In this document: piece by piece, positions 16,000 to 24,700 of the stretch | Position numbering within the stretch: position 1 is the first letter of the stretch | How the letters are laid out: every line of letters begins with the position of its first letter | NCBI RefSeq assembly: GCF_001984125.1 | Contig: NZ_MTQL01000007.1 | Coordinates: 806,001-870,000, forward strand | Direction: 5' to 3' | Source: Leifsonia sp. ALI-44-B | GTDB lineage: Bacteria; Actinomycetota; Actinomycetes; Actinomycetales; Microbacteriaceae | Length of the DNA stretch: 64,000 bases | Notes under the pieces: generated by a model | Database searches by the model: none | Told to the model about the DNA's origin: nothing | The model's input: only the letters and a program-made list of their open reading frames with translations | Program-made: the position numbers and the translations under genes

Positions 16000-17691
16000 G
16001 TGAGCACGTCGCCTCTCACCGAACCCACCACGACGGTGGGTGCATCCAGCGCTGCTCGCCCGCTCGACGCCGCTGATGCGCCTCGGGCGACCCGCTCGGC
16101 AAGCGGACGCCTGGGCCTCCGCGATCCCGGCACACCCGCTCGGGTCCGCACGGTCCTCACCCGCCGCACCCTGATCCCCTGGGCGATCGGGTTCCTCGCC
16201 GCCGTCGTGTCGGCCGCCGGATCGGGCAACGCGTCGTATTGGGGCGACGAGGCCGCGAGCGTCATGTCGGCCGAGCGCAGCATCCCCAACCTCTTCGCCC
16301 TGCTCGGCAACATCGACGCCGTGCACGGCAGCTACTACCTGTTCCTGCACTTCTGGACCGGTCTCGTGGGCACGGGCGAATTCGCCGTGCGCCTGCCGAG
16401 CGCCGTGGCGGTGGGCGTCGCGGCGGCGGGAACCGTCATGCTCGGCCGACAGTTGCTCGGCGGCCGGGCGGCGATCGTGGCCGGGTTGCTGTTCGCCGTC
16501 ATCCCGCAGGTCACCATGATGGGGCAGGAGGCGCGCTCCTACGCTTTCGGCATGGCCGCCGCGGTCTGGCTGACCAACTGGCTCGTCGCCCTCGTGCGCC
16601 GCCGGCAACTCAGCCCCCGCACCTGGGCACTCTTCGGGGTGGCCGTCGCCGCCTGCCTCTACCTGTTCCTCTACCTGGCGCTCCTCGCCCTCGTTCACGT
16701 CGCCGTGTTCGTGGCGTTCAAACCGGGCGCGCGGATGTGGCGTGCCTGGGCTCGTTCGCTGGTTTTCGCCGCGGTGCTCGCCGCCCCCGTCGTCGTCTTC
16801 GGCCTGGCCCAGCGCGGACAGATCGGCTTCCTCGCCCGCCGCAACTACGCCACGCTCGATTCTGCGGTCGTGGGCCAGTGGTTCGGTTCGGCCGGATTCG
16901 CCGTCGCGGCGTGGGCGCTCATCGTCGTCGGGCTCGTGGCAGCCATCCGCTCGGGGCGGCGGGCAGCCCTCGTGCTCGGGGTGTGGGTCATCGCGCCGAC
17001 CGCGCTGCTGTTTCTCGGCAATGCCCTGATCACGCCCATGTACAACCTGCGCTACGTGGCCTTCTGCACGCCGGCCGTGGCCCTGCTGATGGGTTTCGGC
17101 GTCACGGCGCTGGCGGCCTTCGCTCGCGGGCGTCGAGACTCAGCAGGCGCGGCGGCTTCGGTCTCGGGGGCGTCTCCGCGGTCGGTCGCCACGTCTCGCC
17201 GCGCGGCCACGGCGGGCTGGATGCTTCCCGCCCTCGCCATCCTGGTCGTCGCCGCGCTCGCCGCCCCCGGCTACCTCGCGCAGCGCGGCCCGTATGGCAA
17301 GGACGGCGGCAGTGATCTGCGGCAGGTTGCCGACACCATTCAGCGCAATGCATCCGCGGGTGACGCCGTCGTCTTCGCCGAGGACATTAAACCGTCGCAG
17401 AAACCGCGGCTGTCGATCGACCTCTACCCCGACCGTTTCGCCGGGTTGAGCGATGTGGCCCTCGTGACCCCTTTCACGGCGCGCGACCAGCTGTGGGATG
17501 TCGTGCGCCCCCTGCCGGAGGCCGCTCCCGCGTTGCTCGAGCACGACACCGTCTGGGCCGTCGAACGTGAGGGGCGCTCACTGGAGGACATCGCCGAGCT
17601 TCAGCGCCTGGGCTTTTATCCGCAGCAGGTGATTCAGGTCAACCGCAGCGTCATCTATCGCATGGTGCGCACGCCCGCCGAGCTGCCCTGA
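16000..17691 (+). CDS. GT-C (PMT/ArnT-like) mannosyltransferase family membrane protein
   Basis: 563 residues from GTG 16000, seven bases after GGGAGGAG. A 50-residue cytosolic tail precedes about ten membrane helices. The first external loop carries YWGDEAASVMSAERS, the acidic GT-C motif that positions a polyprenyl-phosphate sugar, and the MMGQEARSYAFGM motif follows helix 4. A charged insert near 370-400 (RRDSAGAAASVSGASPRS) and an external C-terminal domain of about 110 residues with SDLRQVADTIQR and DAVVFAEDIKP follow. It would transfer a sugar from a polyprenyl carrier to an envelope glycan or protein. Substrate not identifiable. Confidence 0.85.
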   Translation: MSTSPLTEPTTTVGASSAARPLDAADAPRATRSASGRLGLRDPGTPARVRTVLTRRTLIPWAIGFLAAVVSAAGSGNASYWGDEAASVMSAERSIPNLFALLGNIDAVHGSYYLFLHFWTGLVGTGEFAVRLPSAVAVGVAAAGTVMLGRQLLGGRAAIVAGLLFAVIPQVTMMGQEARSYAFGMAAAVWLTNWLVALVRRRQLSPRTWALFGVAVAACLYLFLYLALLALVHVAVFVAFKPGARMWRAWARSLVFAAVLAAPVVVFGLAQRGQIGFLARRNYATLDSAVVGQWFGSAGFAVAAWALIVVGLVAAIRSGRRAALVLGVWVIAPTALLFLGNALITPMYNLRYVAFCTPAVALLMGFGVTALAAFARGRRDSAGAAASVSGASPRSVATSRRAATAGWMLPALAILVVAALAAPGYLAQRGPYGKDGGSDLRQVADTIQRNASAGDAVVFAEDIKPSQKPRLSIDLYPDRFAGLSDVALVTPFTARDQLWDVVRPLPEAAPALLEHDTVWAVEREGRSLEDIAELQRLGFYPQQVIQVNRSVIYRMVRTPAELP

Positions 17692-17756
17692 CCGGATACA
17701 GCCGAGCCGACGTCTCGCCGCCGGAACTGCGGCCCGCTTCTCGACAGGAGCGACGA

Positions 17757-18545
17757 TCAGTCATCCTCATTCGTTGGGTCGGGCACGTGGCGGATGCGAT
17801 CCGACAGGTAGGACACGACCGTGCCGGAGACGACGCCAACGATGATGATGCCGCCGATCATGAGCAGCACGGCGCTGAATCGGCCGGCCGTCGTCACGGG
17901 GTACATGTCGCCGTAGCCGACCGTCGAGAGGGTTTCGCAGGCCCACCAGATCGCGTCGCCGAAGTCCTGGATGCGGGCGCCCGGTGCGTCGCGTTCGGCC
18001 TGCAGCGTCGACAGCGACAGGAAGTACACGTAGAACACGGCGTAGGCCGCCGCGACGATGATGATCCGCGTGCGCACGGCGGCCCCGCTGCGGCGCTGCA
18101 GATAGGGGATGTCGCGCAACAGGTCGAGCACGCGCAACGCCCGGAACACGGGCAGCAGGACCGACAGGAGATCGACGACGTTGTGGCGGACGAACATCCA
18201 TTTGTGGCCCAGGGGTGTGAGCACGAGGCGCACGACGTAGTCGACGAAGAAGCAGATCCAGGCGAGCGCGAGGATCGCGAAGATCGCGCCGTGCGTTTCG
18301 GGCGGGAGATCCTCGGCGAGCACGTACACCGAATAGCCGACGACGAACGCGAGGCCGAGCGCGACGAGCGGCCAGCGCGCCGCATTCTGCCAGCGCGAAC
18401 GCAGGCGCAGGCGGCGGGCCGCCGCAGCCGTCGGCGTGGGGCCGCCGGCCGGCTCAAGGGAATCCGTCGTTCGGCTCGCGGCATCGACCGGGTCGCGGTG
18501 TTCAGCGCGATCGGGTATGCCGGCGGGTGGATCGGTGGCGGCCAT
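17757..18545 (-). CDS. Voltage-sensor-type potassium channel
   Basis: 262 residues from ATG 18545; a GTG at 18560 would add five residues. A 45-residue Ala/Pro-rich tail precedes six hydrophobic segments. S4 carries spaced arginines (VFRALRVLDLLRDIPYLQRR), as in voltage sensors. The pore loop holds the K+ filter TVGYGD (WWACETLSTVGYGDMYP), followed by inner helix S6. The C-terminus is short and ends in DPTNEDD, with no RCK domain. Integral inner membrane protein; selective K+ flux is the well-supported role. Confidence 0.93.
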   Translation of the reverse strand: MAATDPPAGIPDRAEHRDPVDAASRTTDSLEPAGGPTPTAAAARRLRLRSRWQNAARWPLVALGLAFVVGYSVYVLAEDLPPETHGAIFAILALAWICFFVDYVVRLVLTPLGHKWMFVRHNVVDLLSVLLPVFRALRVLDLLRDIPYLQRRSGAAVRTRIIIVAAAYAVFYVYFLSLSTLQAERDAPGARIQDFGDAIWWACETLSTVGYGDMYPVTTAGRFSAVLLMIGGIIIVGVVSGTVVSYLSDRIRHVPDPTNEDD

Positions 18546-18661
18546 GGCTACATCAAACACGACGCGAGGTCATCCGTGCTCTCGTGGAGTGGTTCGACAC
18601 GCCGTGACGCCGTGACGCCGTGTCGCTGTGTCGCTCTGACGCCGCCGCGAAGATGCGGAGT

Positions 18662-19069
18662 TCAGCGCGCGACGGCCGCCGTCGCCTCGATCTCGACCAG
18701 CTGGTCGTCGTAGCCGAGAACCGTTACGCCCATGAGCGTGCTCGGCGGCTGGTGCGGCGCGAAGGCGTCGCGCACGACCTGCCAGGCGGTGACGAGGTCG
18801 GCCTGGTGTGAGGAGGCGACGAGAACGCGGGTGCTGACGACATCCGCGGGGGTCGCGCCCGCTGCATCCAGCGCGACGACGAGGTTCTCGAAGGCCCGGG
18901 CCGCCTGCGCCGCGTGATCGCCGGGCGCCACCGTCGCGCCGGCCGCATCGAGCGGGCAGGAGCCGGCGAGGAAGATGAGCCGGGCGTCGGCCGGGACCGT
19001 CGACGCGTAGGCGTATTCGGCCATGTCGGACAGGCGATCGGTATGGATGAGCGAGACGATGCTGGTCAT
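18662..19069 (-). CDS. RidA/YjgF family protein
   Basis: 135 residues from ATG 19069, with GAGGAA a few bases upstream. RidA fold signatures: YAYASTVPADARLIFLAGSCPLD, AAQAARAFENLVVALDAAGA, DVVSTRVLVAS and PPSTLMGVTVLGYDDQLVEIEATAAV. The canonical catalytic arginine region (R in CTRVYV-type) is present as STRVLV, while the C-terminal VEIEATA lacks the additional charged residues of archetypal RidA. It may be an enamine/imine deaminase or a paralogue with another role. Divergent from the CoA-transferase operon. Confidence 0.88.
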   Translation of the reverse strand: MTSIVSLIHTDRLSDMAEYAYASTVPADARLIFLAGSCPLDAAGATVAPGDHAAQAARAFENLVVALDAAGATPADVVSTRVLVASSHQADLVTAWQVVRDAFAPHQPPSTLMGVTVLGYDDQLVEIEATAAVAR

Positions 19070-19229
19070 GTCTTCCTCGATAGTGGGGCGTGCGGTGCGA
19101 AGGGATTCGCTCGAGGATCGGTCTCGAGCGCGGACGGGCCTGCGAGCGTCACGGGTCCGACTTCAGCTTAGAAGTCGACCGCTCGTGGCGGCGGAGCGGC
19201 CCGCGACAGCCGCCCGGCGTGACGACCGA

Positions 19230-19258
19230 TTGCGCCGGGCCGGGGCTCGCGCTACTGT
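19230..19258 (+). promoter_or_regulatory. Promoter of the CoA-transferase operon
   Basis: TTGCGC (19230-19235) and TACTGT (19253-19258) are separated by 17 bases. The LacI-type palindrome starts at the very next base, so a bound repressor would sit over the transcription start. Confidence 0.65.
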
Positions 19259-19278
19259 GTGAACAAACGTTTGATCAC
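19259..19278. promoter_or_regulatory. LacI-type operator S1 (CoA-transferase operon)
   Basis: GTGAACAAACGTTTGATCAC, a 20-bp palindrome centred on AACGTT with one mismatched position pair. Related sites S2 and S3 lie at 37793 and 37823 in front of the fucose transporter. Confidence 0.8.
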
Positions 19279-19318
19279 CGCCATCCACCGCTCGCAGCGT
19301 CGCGAGAAAAGAGAGAAC

Positions 19319-20617
19319 ATGTCCGACGATTTCGTCAAACCGCTCGAGGGCGTGCTCGTGCTCGACTTCAGCCAGTTCCTGGCCGGGCCGGTCGCCGCCA
19401 TGCGCCTCGCCGACCTGGGTGCGCGCGTCATCAAGATCGAGCGGCCGAAGGGCGGCGACATCGGCCGGACCCTCGCCTTCGCCGGTCGCACGGCCGACGG
19501 CGACACCATCTCGTTCCACGCCATGAACCGCAACAAAGAGGGCATCACCGCGGACCTGAAGAACCCCGACGACCTGGCGCGCGTGAAGGAACTGGTCGCG
19601 CAGGCAGACGTCATCATCCAGAACTTCCGCCCCGGCGTGATGGAACGCATCGGCCTCGATTACGACTCGGTCGCCGCCATCAACCCGCGCATCGTCTATG
19701 GCTCGGCCAGCGGCTACGGCGACGGCGGCCCCTGGAAGGACCGCCCCGGCCAGGACCTGCTCGCCCAATCGGTGTCGGGCCTGCCCTGGCTCTCCGGCTC
19801 GGCCGACGACGGCCCCGTGCCCGTGGGCCTCTCGATCGCCGATCACCTCACCAGCTGCCACATCGCGCAGGGCGTGACGGCGCTGCTGTTCCGCCGCGAA
19901 CGCACGGGTCGCGGCGGCCACGCCCAGACGAGCCTGCTCGAGGCCATGCTCGACCTACAGTTCGAGCTGCTGTCGACGCGGCTCAACGACCCGACCGTCA
20001 CCGTCACGCGGGGCGGCGCTCACTCGGCCCACGCGTTCCTCTCGGCGCCCTATGGCACCTACCCCACGGCCGACGGCTACCTCGCGCTCGCCATGAACCC
20101 CATCCCTGTGATCGGAGAACTTCTCGGCATCGACGAGCTCGTGGCGCTCACGGACCCCGACGCGTGGTGGTCGCAGCAGAAAGAGATCGAAGCCCTGCTG
20201 GCGGCCCATTTCGCGACGCACACGACCGAGCATTGGCTCGACATCCTCGACCGGGCGGATGTCTGGTGCGCCCCCGTGCTGACCCTCGACGAGCTGGTTG
20301 AGCACGACGGGTTCGCGGCCGTGCGCATGACGCAGAACGTGGTTCGGGATGCCGCGCACACCGCCTCGGGCGTGGACCTCTCGCTCACCACCACGCGCAG
20401 CCCCATCCGCATCGACGGCCGCATCTTGACGAGCAAGACCCCGGCTCCCAAGCTCGGGCAGCACAACGATGCCGTGCGCGCCGAGTTCGCGACCGGTGGG
20501 GGTGGCCGTGCTGCGAACCCGGCTTCATCGGACGCTTCTGGCGCTGCCGCTGCCGCTGCCGTCGCCGGCGGCGCCCCAGGCGCAGTTGCACCGCAGCCGG
20601 CAGGGGCTGCGCGATGA
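19319..20617 (+). CDS. CaiB/BaiF-type (class III) CoA transferase
   Basis: 432 residues from ATG 19319 (MSDDFVKPLEGV); the frame opens earlier, but the upstream part overlaps operator S1 and the promoter. Class III features: LDFSQFLAGPVAAMRLADLGARVIKIERP, NRNKEGITADLKN, VIIQNFRPGVMERIGLDY, the nucleophilic aspartate in RPGQDLLAQSVSGL (about residue 145) and GRGGHAQTSLLEAML. The C-terminus is extended by an Ala/Gly/Pro tail. It moves CoA between carboxylic acids. First gene of an operon in which each stop overlaps the next start. Confidence 0.93.
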   Translation: MSDDFVKPLEGVLVLDFSQFLAGPVAAMRLADLGARVIKIERPKGGDIGRTLAFAGRTADGDTISFHAMNRNKEGITADLKNPDDLARVKELVAQADVIIQNFRPGVMERIGLDYDSVAAINPRIVYGSASGYGDGGPWKDRPGQDLLAQSVSGLPWLSGSADDGPVPVGLSIADHLTSCHIAQGVTALLFRRERTGRGGHAQTSLLEAMLDLQFELLSTRLNDPTVTVTRGGAHSAHAFLSAPYGTYPTADGYLALAMNPIPVIGELLGIDELVALTDPDAWWSQQKEIEALLAAHFATHTTEHWLDILDRADVWCAPVLTLDELVEHDGFAAVRMTQNVVRDAAHTASGVDLSLTTTRSPIRIDGRILTSKTPAPKLGQHNDAVRAEFATGGGGRAANPASSDASGAAAAAAVAGGAPGAVAPQPAGAAR

Positions 20618-21891
20618 CGGTCATCCTGCGCGGCATCACGTGGGAGCATCCGCGCGGCTACGACTGCCAGGTCGCCTGCTCGACGGCTTTCGGGCTGCTG
20701 CACCCGGACATCGTCGTGCGCTGGGAGTACCGCTCGCTGCAGGCCTTCGCCGACGCGCCCATCGAGGACCTCGCCGAACGCTACGACCTGCTGGTGATCG
20801 ACCACCCCCACATCCCGCTCGCCGCCGCGGCCGGTGCCTTCGCGCGCCTCGACGGCGCCGGGTTCGACGACGAGTTGGCCGCGCTCGCCAACCAGAGCGT
20901 GGGTCGTTCGCACGAGAGCTATGCGCACGACGGACACCAATACGGCCTGGCCTCGGATGCCGCGGCCCAGGTCTCGGCGCACCGCCCCGACCTGCTCGCC
21001 GCACCGCCCACGACCTGGGATGAGGTGCTCGAGCTGGCCGCCGACGGGCGCGTCGTCTGGCCGCTCAAACCGATCGACGCCTATTCGAGCCTCATCACGA
21101 TCGCCGGCAACCGCGCGTCGACGGGACACGGTGAGGCGCCGACATCCCGGCCCGGTCATTTCTTGGCCGAGGAGGACACGCTCGCGGCGCTCGCCGATAT
21201 GCGGCGGCTCGCCGAGCTCGTGCCGGCCGTGAACCTCGGGCAGAACCCCATCGAGGTCGCCGAGATGTTGGTCTCCGACGACCCGTCGGCGTATTCACCA
21301 CTGCTGTTCGGCTACTCGAACTACTCGCGCGTGACGTTTCGGCAGCACCGGTTGCAATACGGGGACATCCCGACGATCGCGCCGCATGTCGCCGGGACCG
21401 CCGGCGCCGAGGGAGGACAGGTCGCCGACGGAGCGGACGCGCCGCCACGCCCTGTCTCCGGATCGCTGCTGGGCGGCGCCGGAATCGCGGTATCGGCGCA
21501 CACCTCGCACCCCGACGAGGCCCGCCGCTATGCGTTCTGGGTGGCCTCGGCTCATGCCCAACGCTCGGTCTACTTCGACGGCGGCGGGCAACCGGGCAAC
21601 GCCGCGGCCTGGGACGACGACCGACTCAACCGCGAGACGCTCGACTTCTTCCGCCGCACGCGCCGCACCCTCGAAGCCGCCTACGTGCGGCCGCGCACGC
21701 CGGGCTACATCGAGTTCCAAGACCGCGTCTCGCCGTGGGTCACCGAAACGATAGCCGGTCGGACGCCGGAGGCAACCCTCGCCCGTCGCCTCAACGAGGC
21801 CGCCGCCGAACTGCTCGACGTCGCCGCGGCCTCGCCAAGCCTGCTCGACCAGCCCGCCCCGACCGACCTGCCCCTGGAGGCATCCCGATGA
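20614..21891 (+). CDS. Solute-binding-protein-fold protein lacking any signal peptide
   Basis: 425 residues; the start overlaps the previous stop by ATGA. The sequence begins [18 protein letters not shown], with no hydrophobic export signal or lipobox, so it is cytosolic as written. The rest reads as an ABC family-1 solute-binding protein: ITWEHPRG opening strand, [66 protein letters not shown] and the late [31 protein letters not shown]. It lies between a CoA transferase and a MaoC hydratase, both cytosolic enzymes. A binding or even catalytic role inside the cell is inferred; family membership is by motif only. Confidence 0.8.
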   Translation: MTVILRGITWEHPRGYDCQVACSTAFGLLHPDIVVRWEYRSLQAFADAPIEDLAERYDLLVIDHPHIPLAAAAGAFARLDGAGFDDELAALANQSVGRSHESYAHDGHQYGLASDAAAQVSAHRPDLLAAPPTTWDEVLELAADGRVVWPLKPIDAYSSLITIAGNRASTGHGEAPTSRPGHFLAEEDTLAALADMRRLAELVPAVNLGQNPIEVAEMLVSDDPSAYSPLLFGYSNYSRVTFRQHRLQYGDIPTIAPHVAGTAGAEGGQVADGADAPPRPVSGSLLGGAGIAVSAHTSHPDEARRYAFWVASAHAQRSVYFDGGGQPGNAAAWDDDRLNRETLDFFRRTRRTLEAAYVRPRTPGYIEFQDRVSPWVTETIAGRTPEATLARRLNEAAAELLDVAAASPSLLDQPAPTDLPLEASR

Positions 21892-22349
21892 ACACCGTCG
21901 ACCGCTACTTCGAGGACTACGAAATCGGCGAGACGCGCACCTCGGTGGGTCGCACGATCACCGAAACCGACATCGTGCTGCACGCCGGCCAGACGGGCGA
22001 CTTCTTCCCGCACCACATGGACGCCGAGTGGACGGCGACGCAACCGTTCGGCCAGCGCATCGCCCACGGAACGCTGATCATGTCTGTCGCCGTGGGCATG
22101 ACCGCGGGAGACATCAACCCGCAGGCGATGAGCTATGGCTACGACCGCGTGCGATTCATCCGCCCCGTCTTCATCGGCGACACCATCACGGTGACGGCCG
22201 AGATCACCGAGAAGACCGACCACACCAAACGCCCCGACACCCTCGGCTATGTGCACGAGAAGGTGAGCGTCGTGAACCAGACGGGCGACACCGTGCTCGT
22301 GCTCACGCACCTCTACCTCAGCAACAAGCGCGCGCTCGCCGCGGACTAG
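21888..22349 (+). CDS. MaoC-like (R)-hydratase/dehydratase
   Basis: 153 residues from ATG 21888, overlapping the previous stop (ATGA). Hot-dog fold MaoC features: [40 protein letters not shown] (catalytic Asp/His region, about residues 20-45), [18 protein letters not shown] and [20 protein letters not shown]. It would add water to, or remove it from, an enoyl- or acyl-CoA such as mesaconyl-type or 2-methyl-branched CoA esters. Together with the CoA transferase it suggests CoA activation followed by hydration. Confidence 0.92.
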   Translation: MNTVDRYFEDYEIGETRTSVGRTITETDIVLHAGQTGDFFPHHMDAEWTATQPFGQRIAHGTLIMSVAVGMTAGDINPQAMSYGYDRVRFIRPVFIGDTITVTAEITEKTDHTKRPDTLGYVHEKVSVVNQTGDTVLVLTHLYLSNKRALAAD

Positions 22350-22375
22350 CGCCAGCGGGCAGCCAGCGGCGAGCA

Positions 22376-22411
22376 GCCAGCACCGAGTCGTCAGCAGCGA
22401 CTCGAGCTGGC
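22376..22411 (+). terminator. Hairpin after the MaoC gene
   Basis: GCCAGC-AC-CGAGTCG pairs with CGACTCG-A-GCTGGC around the loop TCAGCAG, 27 bases after the MaoC stop. It is strong but has no T-run. Confidence 0.6.
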
Positions 22412-22417
22412 GTGGCG

Positions 22418-22600
22418 CTACCGCGCGGAAGCGAGCTCGTAGCGTTCGCTCTGCAGCAGACTCGGTTTCGCGTGGCGCGGCTCGCCGAGCGCGCTCACGA
22501 AACGGCCGCTCGTCGTCTGAGCGGACCCGGCCAGGCTTCTCAGCACCTTCGCCTGGATCGATCGAGCGTGCTGCAGAGCCACTTCTGTGTCTTTACTCAT
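22418..22600 (-). CDS. Small hypothetical protein (60 aa)
   Basis: Starts MSKDTEVALQHARSIQAKV at 22600 with GAAGGAG seven bases upstream. It overlaps the end of the preceding leftward gene by eight bases, which supports coupled translation. The protein is a basic, helix-prone soluble polypeptide. No family is recognised. Confidence 0.55.
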   Translation of the reverse strand: MSKDTEVALQHARSIQAKVLRSLAGSAQTTSGRFVSALGEPRHAKPSLLQSERYELASAR

Positions 22601-22928
22601 CGACTTCTCCTTCGTATTCGTTGCGGGCGATAACAGCGCTTGCGATGGCGAGAGCTATGCGCTTGTCTTCCTCGGACAGCCAGGGCATGTCCACCAGTGC
22701 ATCCATCATCGCGAGGCCCATCTCCCGTTCTGCGGCGTTGTCACTGAGTGCTTTTTCGATGGTCCACGACCAGCGGGTCCACGTCTGTTCGCGGGCCGTC
22801 AAGCGATCGATACTCTTGCGCGACGACGAGCCACTCAGGGCGGTTGCGGCGATCGAACCGACTCCGATGATGCTCGCCAGTACCGCCGCCCAGAATGTCG
22901 CTAGTGCCTCCGCCGACCATGTCGTCAT
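22593..22928 (-). CDS. Small single-pass membrane protein (111 aa), unknown
   Basis: Start ATG 22928 (MTTWSAEALATFWAAVLASI) with GGGGGCG upstream. One hydrophobic segment (FWAAVLASIIGVGSIAATAL, residues 12-31) precedes an S-rich turn and a cytosolic helical region (IDRLTAREQTWTRWSWTIEKAL, then EREMGLAMMDALVDMPWLSEEDKRIALAIASAVI). The form resembles small host or phage-derived membrane proteins, but I recognise no family. Paired with the 60-residue gene downstream. Confidence 0.6.
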   Translation of the reverse strand: MTTWSAEALATFWAAVLASIIGVGSIAATALSGSSSRKSIDRLTAREQTWTRWSWTIEKALSDNAAEREMGLAMMDALVDMPWLSEEDKRIALAIASAVIARNEYEGEVDE

Positions 22929-23194
22929 TCGCCCCCCATCGTGCATCGCCTGCGACAGCGCCTTCGTGTCTGCCGTACTCCGTTACGGTAGCCCGCGCGG
23001 CGAGTGACATCGCCGCCGGAATCGTCCCAGCGCGGCCGGCGCCACCGACGGTAATGAGGATGTCTTCACGGCCGGGTCGAGGAGCCCCGCAAAGCCGCCG
23101 AGGCCGCCCTCCCGAACTCGTCGCGAAGGGCCACGGAAACGGTTCGTTCGGTTTCGCGCCCCACGGCGTGTCTGGCCAGCCGGCCGCGGCGGCG

Positions 23195-24130
23195 TCAGTG
23201 GGGCGCGTCGCCCGTGGCGGCGGCGCGGTCCGAATGATTGGACCATTCGCTCCACGAGCCGGGGTAGAGCGCGGGGTTGAAGCCCGCGAGCGTGAGGGCG
23301 ACCGCATTGTGCGCGGCGGTGACGCCCGAGCCGCAATAGGTGGCCACGGGCGTGTCTTCTGCGATGCCGGCGGCCGCGAAGCGCTCCCGCAGCGCGTCGG
23401 GCGAGAGGAAGTGGCCTTCGGCATCCACATTGGCCGCGGTCGGTGTGCTGACCGCCCCGGGGATGTGCCCGGCGCGGGGGTCGATAGGTTCGACATCTCC
23501 GCGATAACGCTCGGTAGCGCGCGCGTCCAGTAGCGTGCCCGACGACGGCCAGCGGGACGCCTCCTCGATGTCGATTATGGGCAGGTGCCCGGGGGAGAGT
23601 GTCACGCCACCGCGGAGCGAAGTCTCGCGGTGCGACGTCTCGCGACGCGACGCGCCCTGCTGCGCGGCATCCGTGTCGTTGTCACCGTCGCCCGCGAGCC
23701 CGGTCTCGAGCGGAAGCCCGGCAGCGGTCCACGCATCCAGCGCCCCGTCGAGCAGCCGCACATCGGCCACCCCGGCCCAGCGCAGCAGCCACCACGCGCG
23801 CGCCGACGACATGTTCTTCAGGTCGTCATAGACGACGATCGCGTCCCCGTCATCCACGCCCCAGACGCGGGCCGATGCCTGCAGTGCCTCGATCGACGGC
23901 AGCGGATGGCGACCGTCGACGGGTGCCTGGCCCGCGGGCACATGTGCGGCCAACTCGTTCTCGAGGTCGACATAGACGGCACCCGGAATGTGCCCCGCCG
24001 CGAAAGCCGGGCGGCCGTCGGGCCGGTCGAGTCGCCAACGCACGTCGAGAACGCGCACGGGGGCGCCGTCGAGGGTGCCGGCGTCGAGCGCGGTGGCGAG
24101 TTCGGGGGCCGTGATCAGGATGTTGCGCAT
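23195..24130 (-). CDS. Two-domain sulfurtransferase (rhodanese/SseA-like)
   Basis: 311 residues from ATG 24130 (MRNILITAPELATAL); a GTG at 24139 is an alternative. The first rhodanese domain (residues 1-125) has VRVLDVRWRLDRPDG, GHIPGAVYVDLENELA and an inactive DDLKNMSSARAWWLLRW loop. The second (about 165-300) has the active cysteine in VATYCGSGVTAAHNAVAL, the loop of 3-mercaptopyruvate/thiosulfate sulfurtransferases. The linker has a repetitive SRRETSHRETSLRG stretch encoded by an imperfect DNA repeat near 23610-23660. Moves sulfane sulfur to acceptors such as cyanide or thiols. Confidence 0.92.
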   Translation of the reverse strand: MRNILITAPELATALDAGTLDGAPVRVLDVRWRLDRPDGRPAFAAGHIPGAVYVDLENELAAHVPAGQAPVDGRHPLPSIEALQASARVWGVDDGDAIVVYDDLKNMSSARAWWLLRWAGVADVRLLDGALDAWTAAGLPLETGLAGDGDNDTDAAQQGASRRETSHRETSLRGGVTLSPGHLPIIDIEEASRWPSSGTLLDARATERYRGDVEPIDPRAGHIPGAVSTPTAANVDAEGHFLSPDALRERFAAAGIAEDTPVATYCGSGVTAAHNAVALTLAGFNPALYPGSWSEWSNHSDRAAATGDAPH

Positions 24131-24188
24131 ATGTTCCACTCCACCAGTTTCTCGCGCGCCAGACGCTTCGCGGTGTGAGACTGAAGGA

Positions 24189-24686
24189 ATGTCACGTACC
24201 TCGAAGAAAGCGGCCGTCGCCGCGCGCGAATCGACCCGCTCGTTGGGTGCCACGGTAAAGGCCGCGACCGCCAATCCTCCGCGCACCGTTCCGCGCCTGC
24301 TCGGCCGCCTCGTGCTGGGGTCGTTCCTGCTGTTCGCCGGCATCGGCCACCTCACGTTCGTGCGTGAGGAATTCCGCGCCCAGGTGCCCGAGTGGCTGCC
24401 CATCGACAAGGACACGGTCGTGGTGGCATCCGGCATCGTCGAAATCACGCTGGGTGGTGCGCTGCTCGCGCTGCCGGGCAAACGCGTGCACGTGGGATGG
24501 ATCGTCGCGGCGTTCTTCGTCGTCATCTTCCCCGGCAACATCTCGCAGCTCGTCACCCGCACCGACGCATTCGGCCTCAACAGCGACGCGGCTCGCGGCC
24601 TGCGCCTCATCTTCCAGCCCGTGCTGGTGCTGTGGGCGCTGTGGTGCACGGGCGCGTGGCGCGCCTGGCGTAACCGCTCGCGCTGA
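24189..24686 (+). CDS. DoxX-family membrane protein
   Basis: 165 residues; ATG 24189 overlaps the end of GAAGGA (start decided by the DoxX homology that follows). Four membrane helices: LLGRLVLGSFLLFAGIGHLTF, TVVVASGIVEITLGGALLAL, VGWIVAAFFVVIFPGNISQLV and LIFQPVLVLWALW. GHLTFVREEFRAQVPEWLP is the typical DoxX loop. The role in the membrane is unknown. Divergent from the sulfurtransferase with a 58-base gap. Confidence 0.85.
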   Translation: MSRTSKKAAVAARESTRSLGATVKAATANPPRTVPRLLGRLVLGSFLLFAGIGHLTFVREEFRAQVPEWLPIDKDTVVVASGIVEITLGGALLALPGKRVHVGWIVAAFFVVIFPGNISQLVTRTDAFGLNSDAARGLRLIFQPVLVLWALWCTGAWRAWRNRSR

Positions 24687-24700
24687 GCCAAACTGACCAC

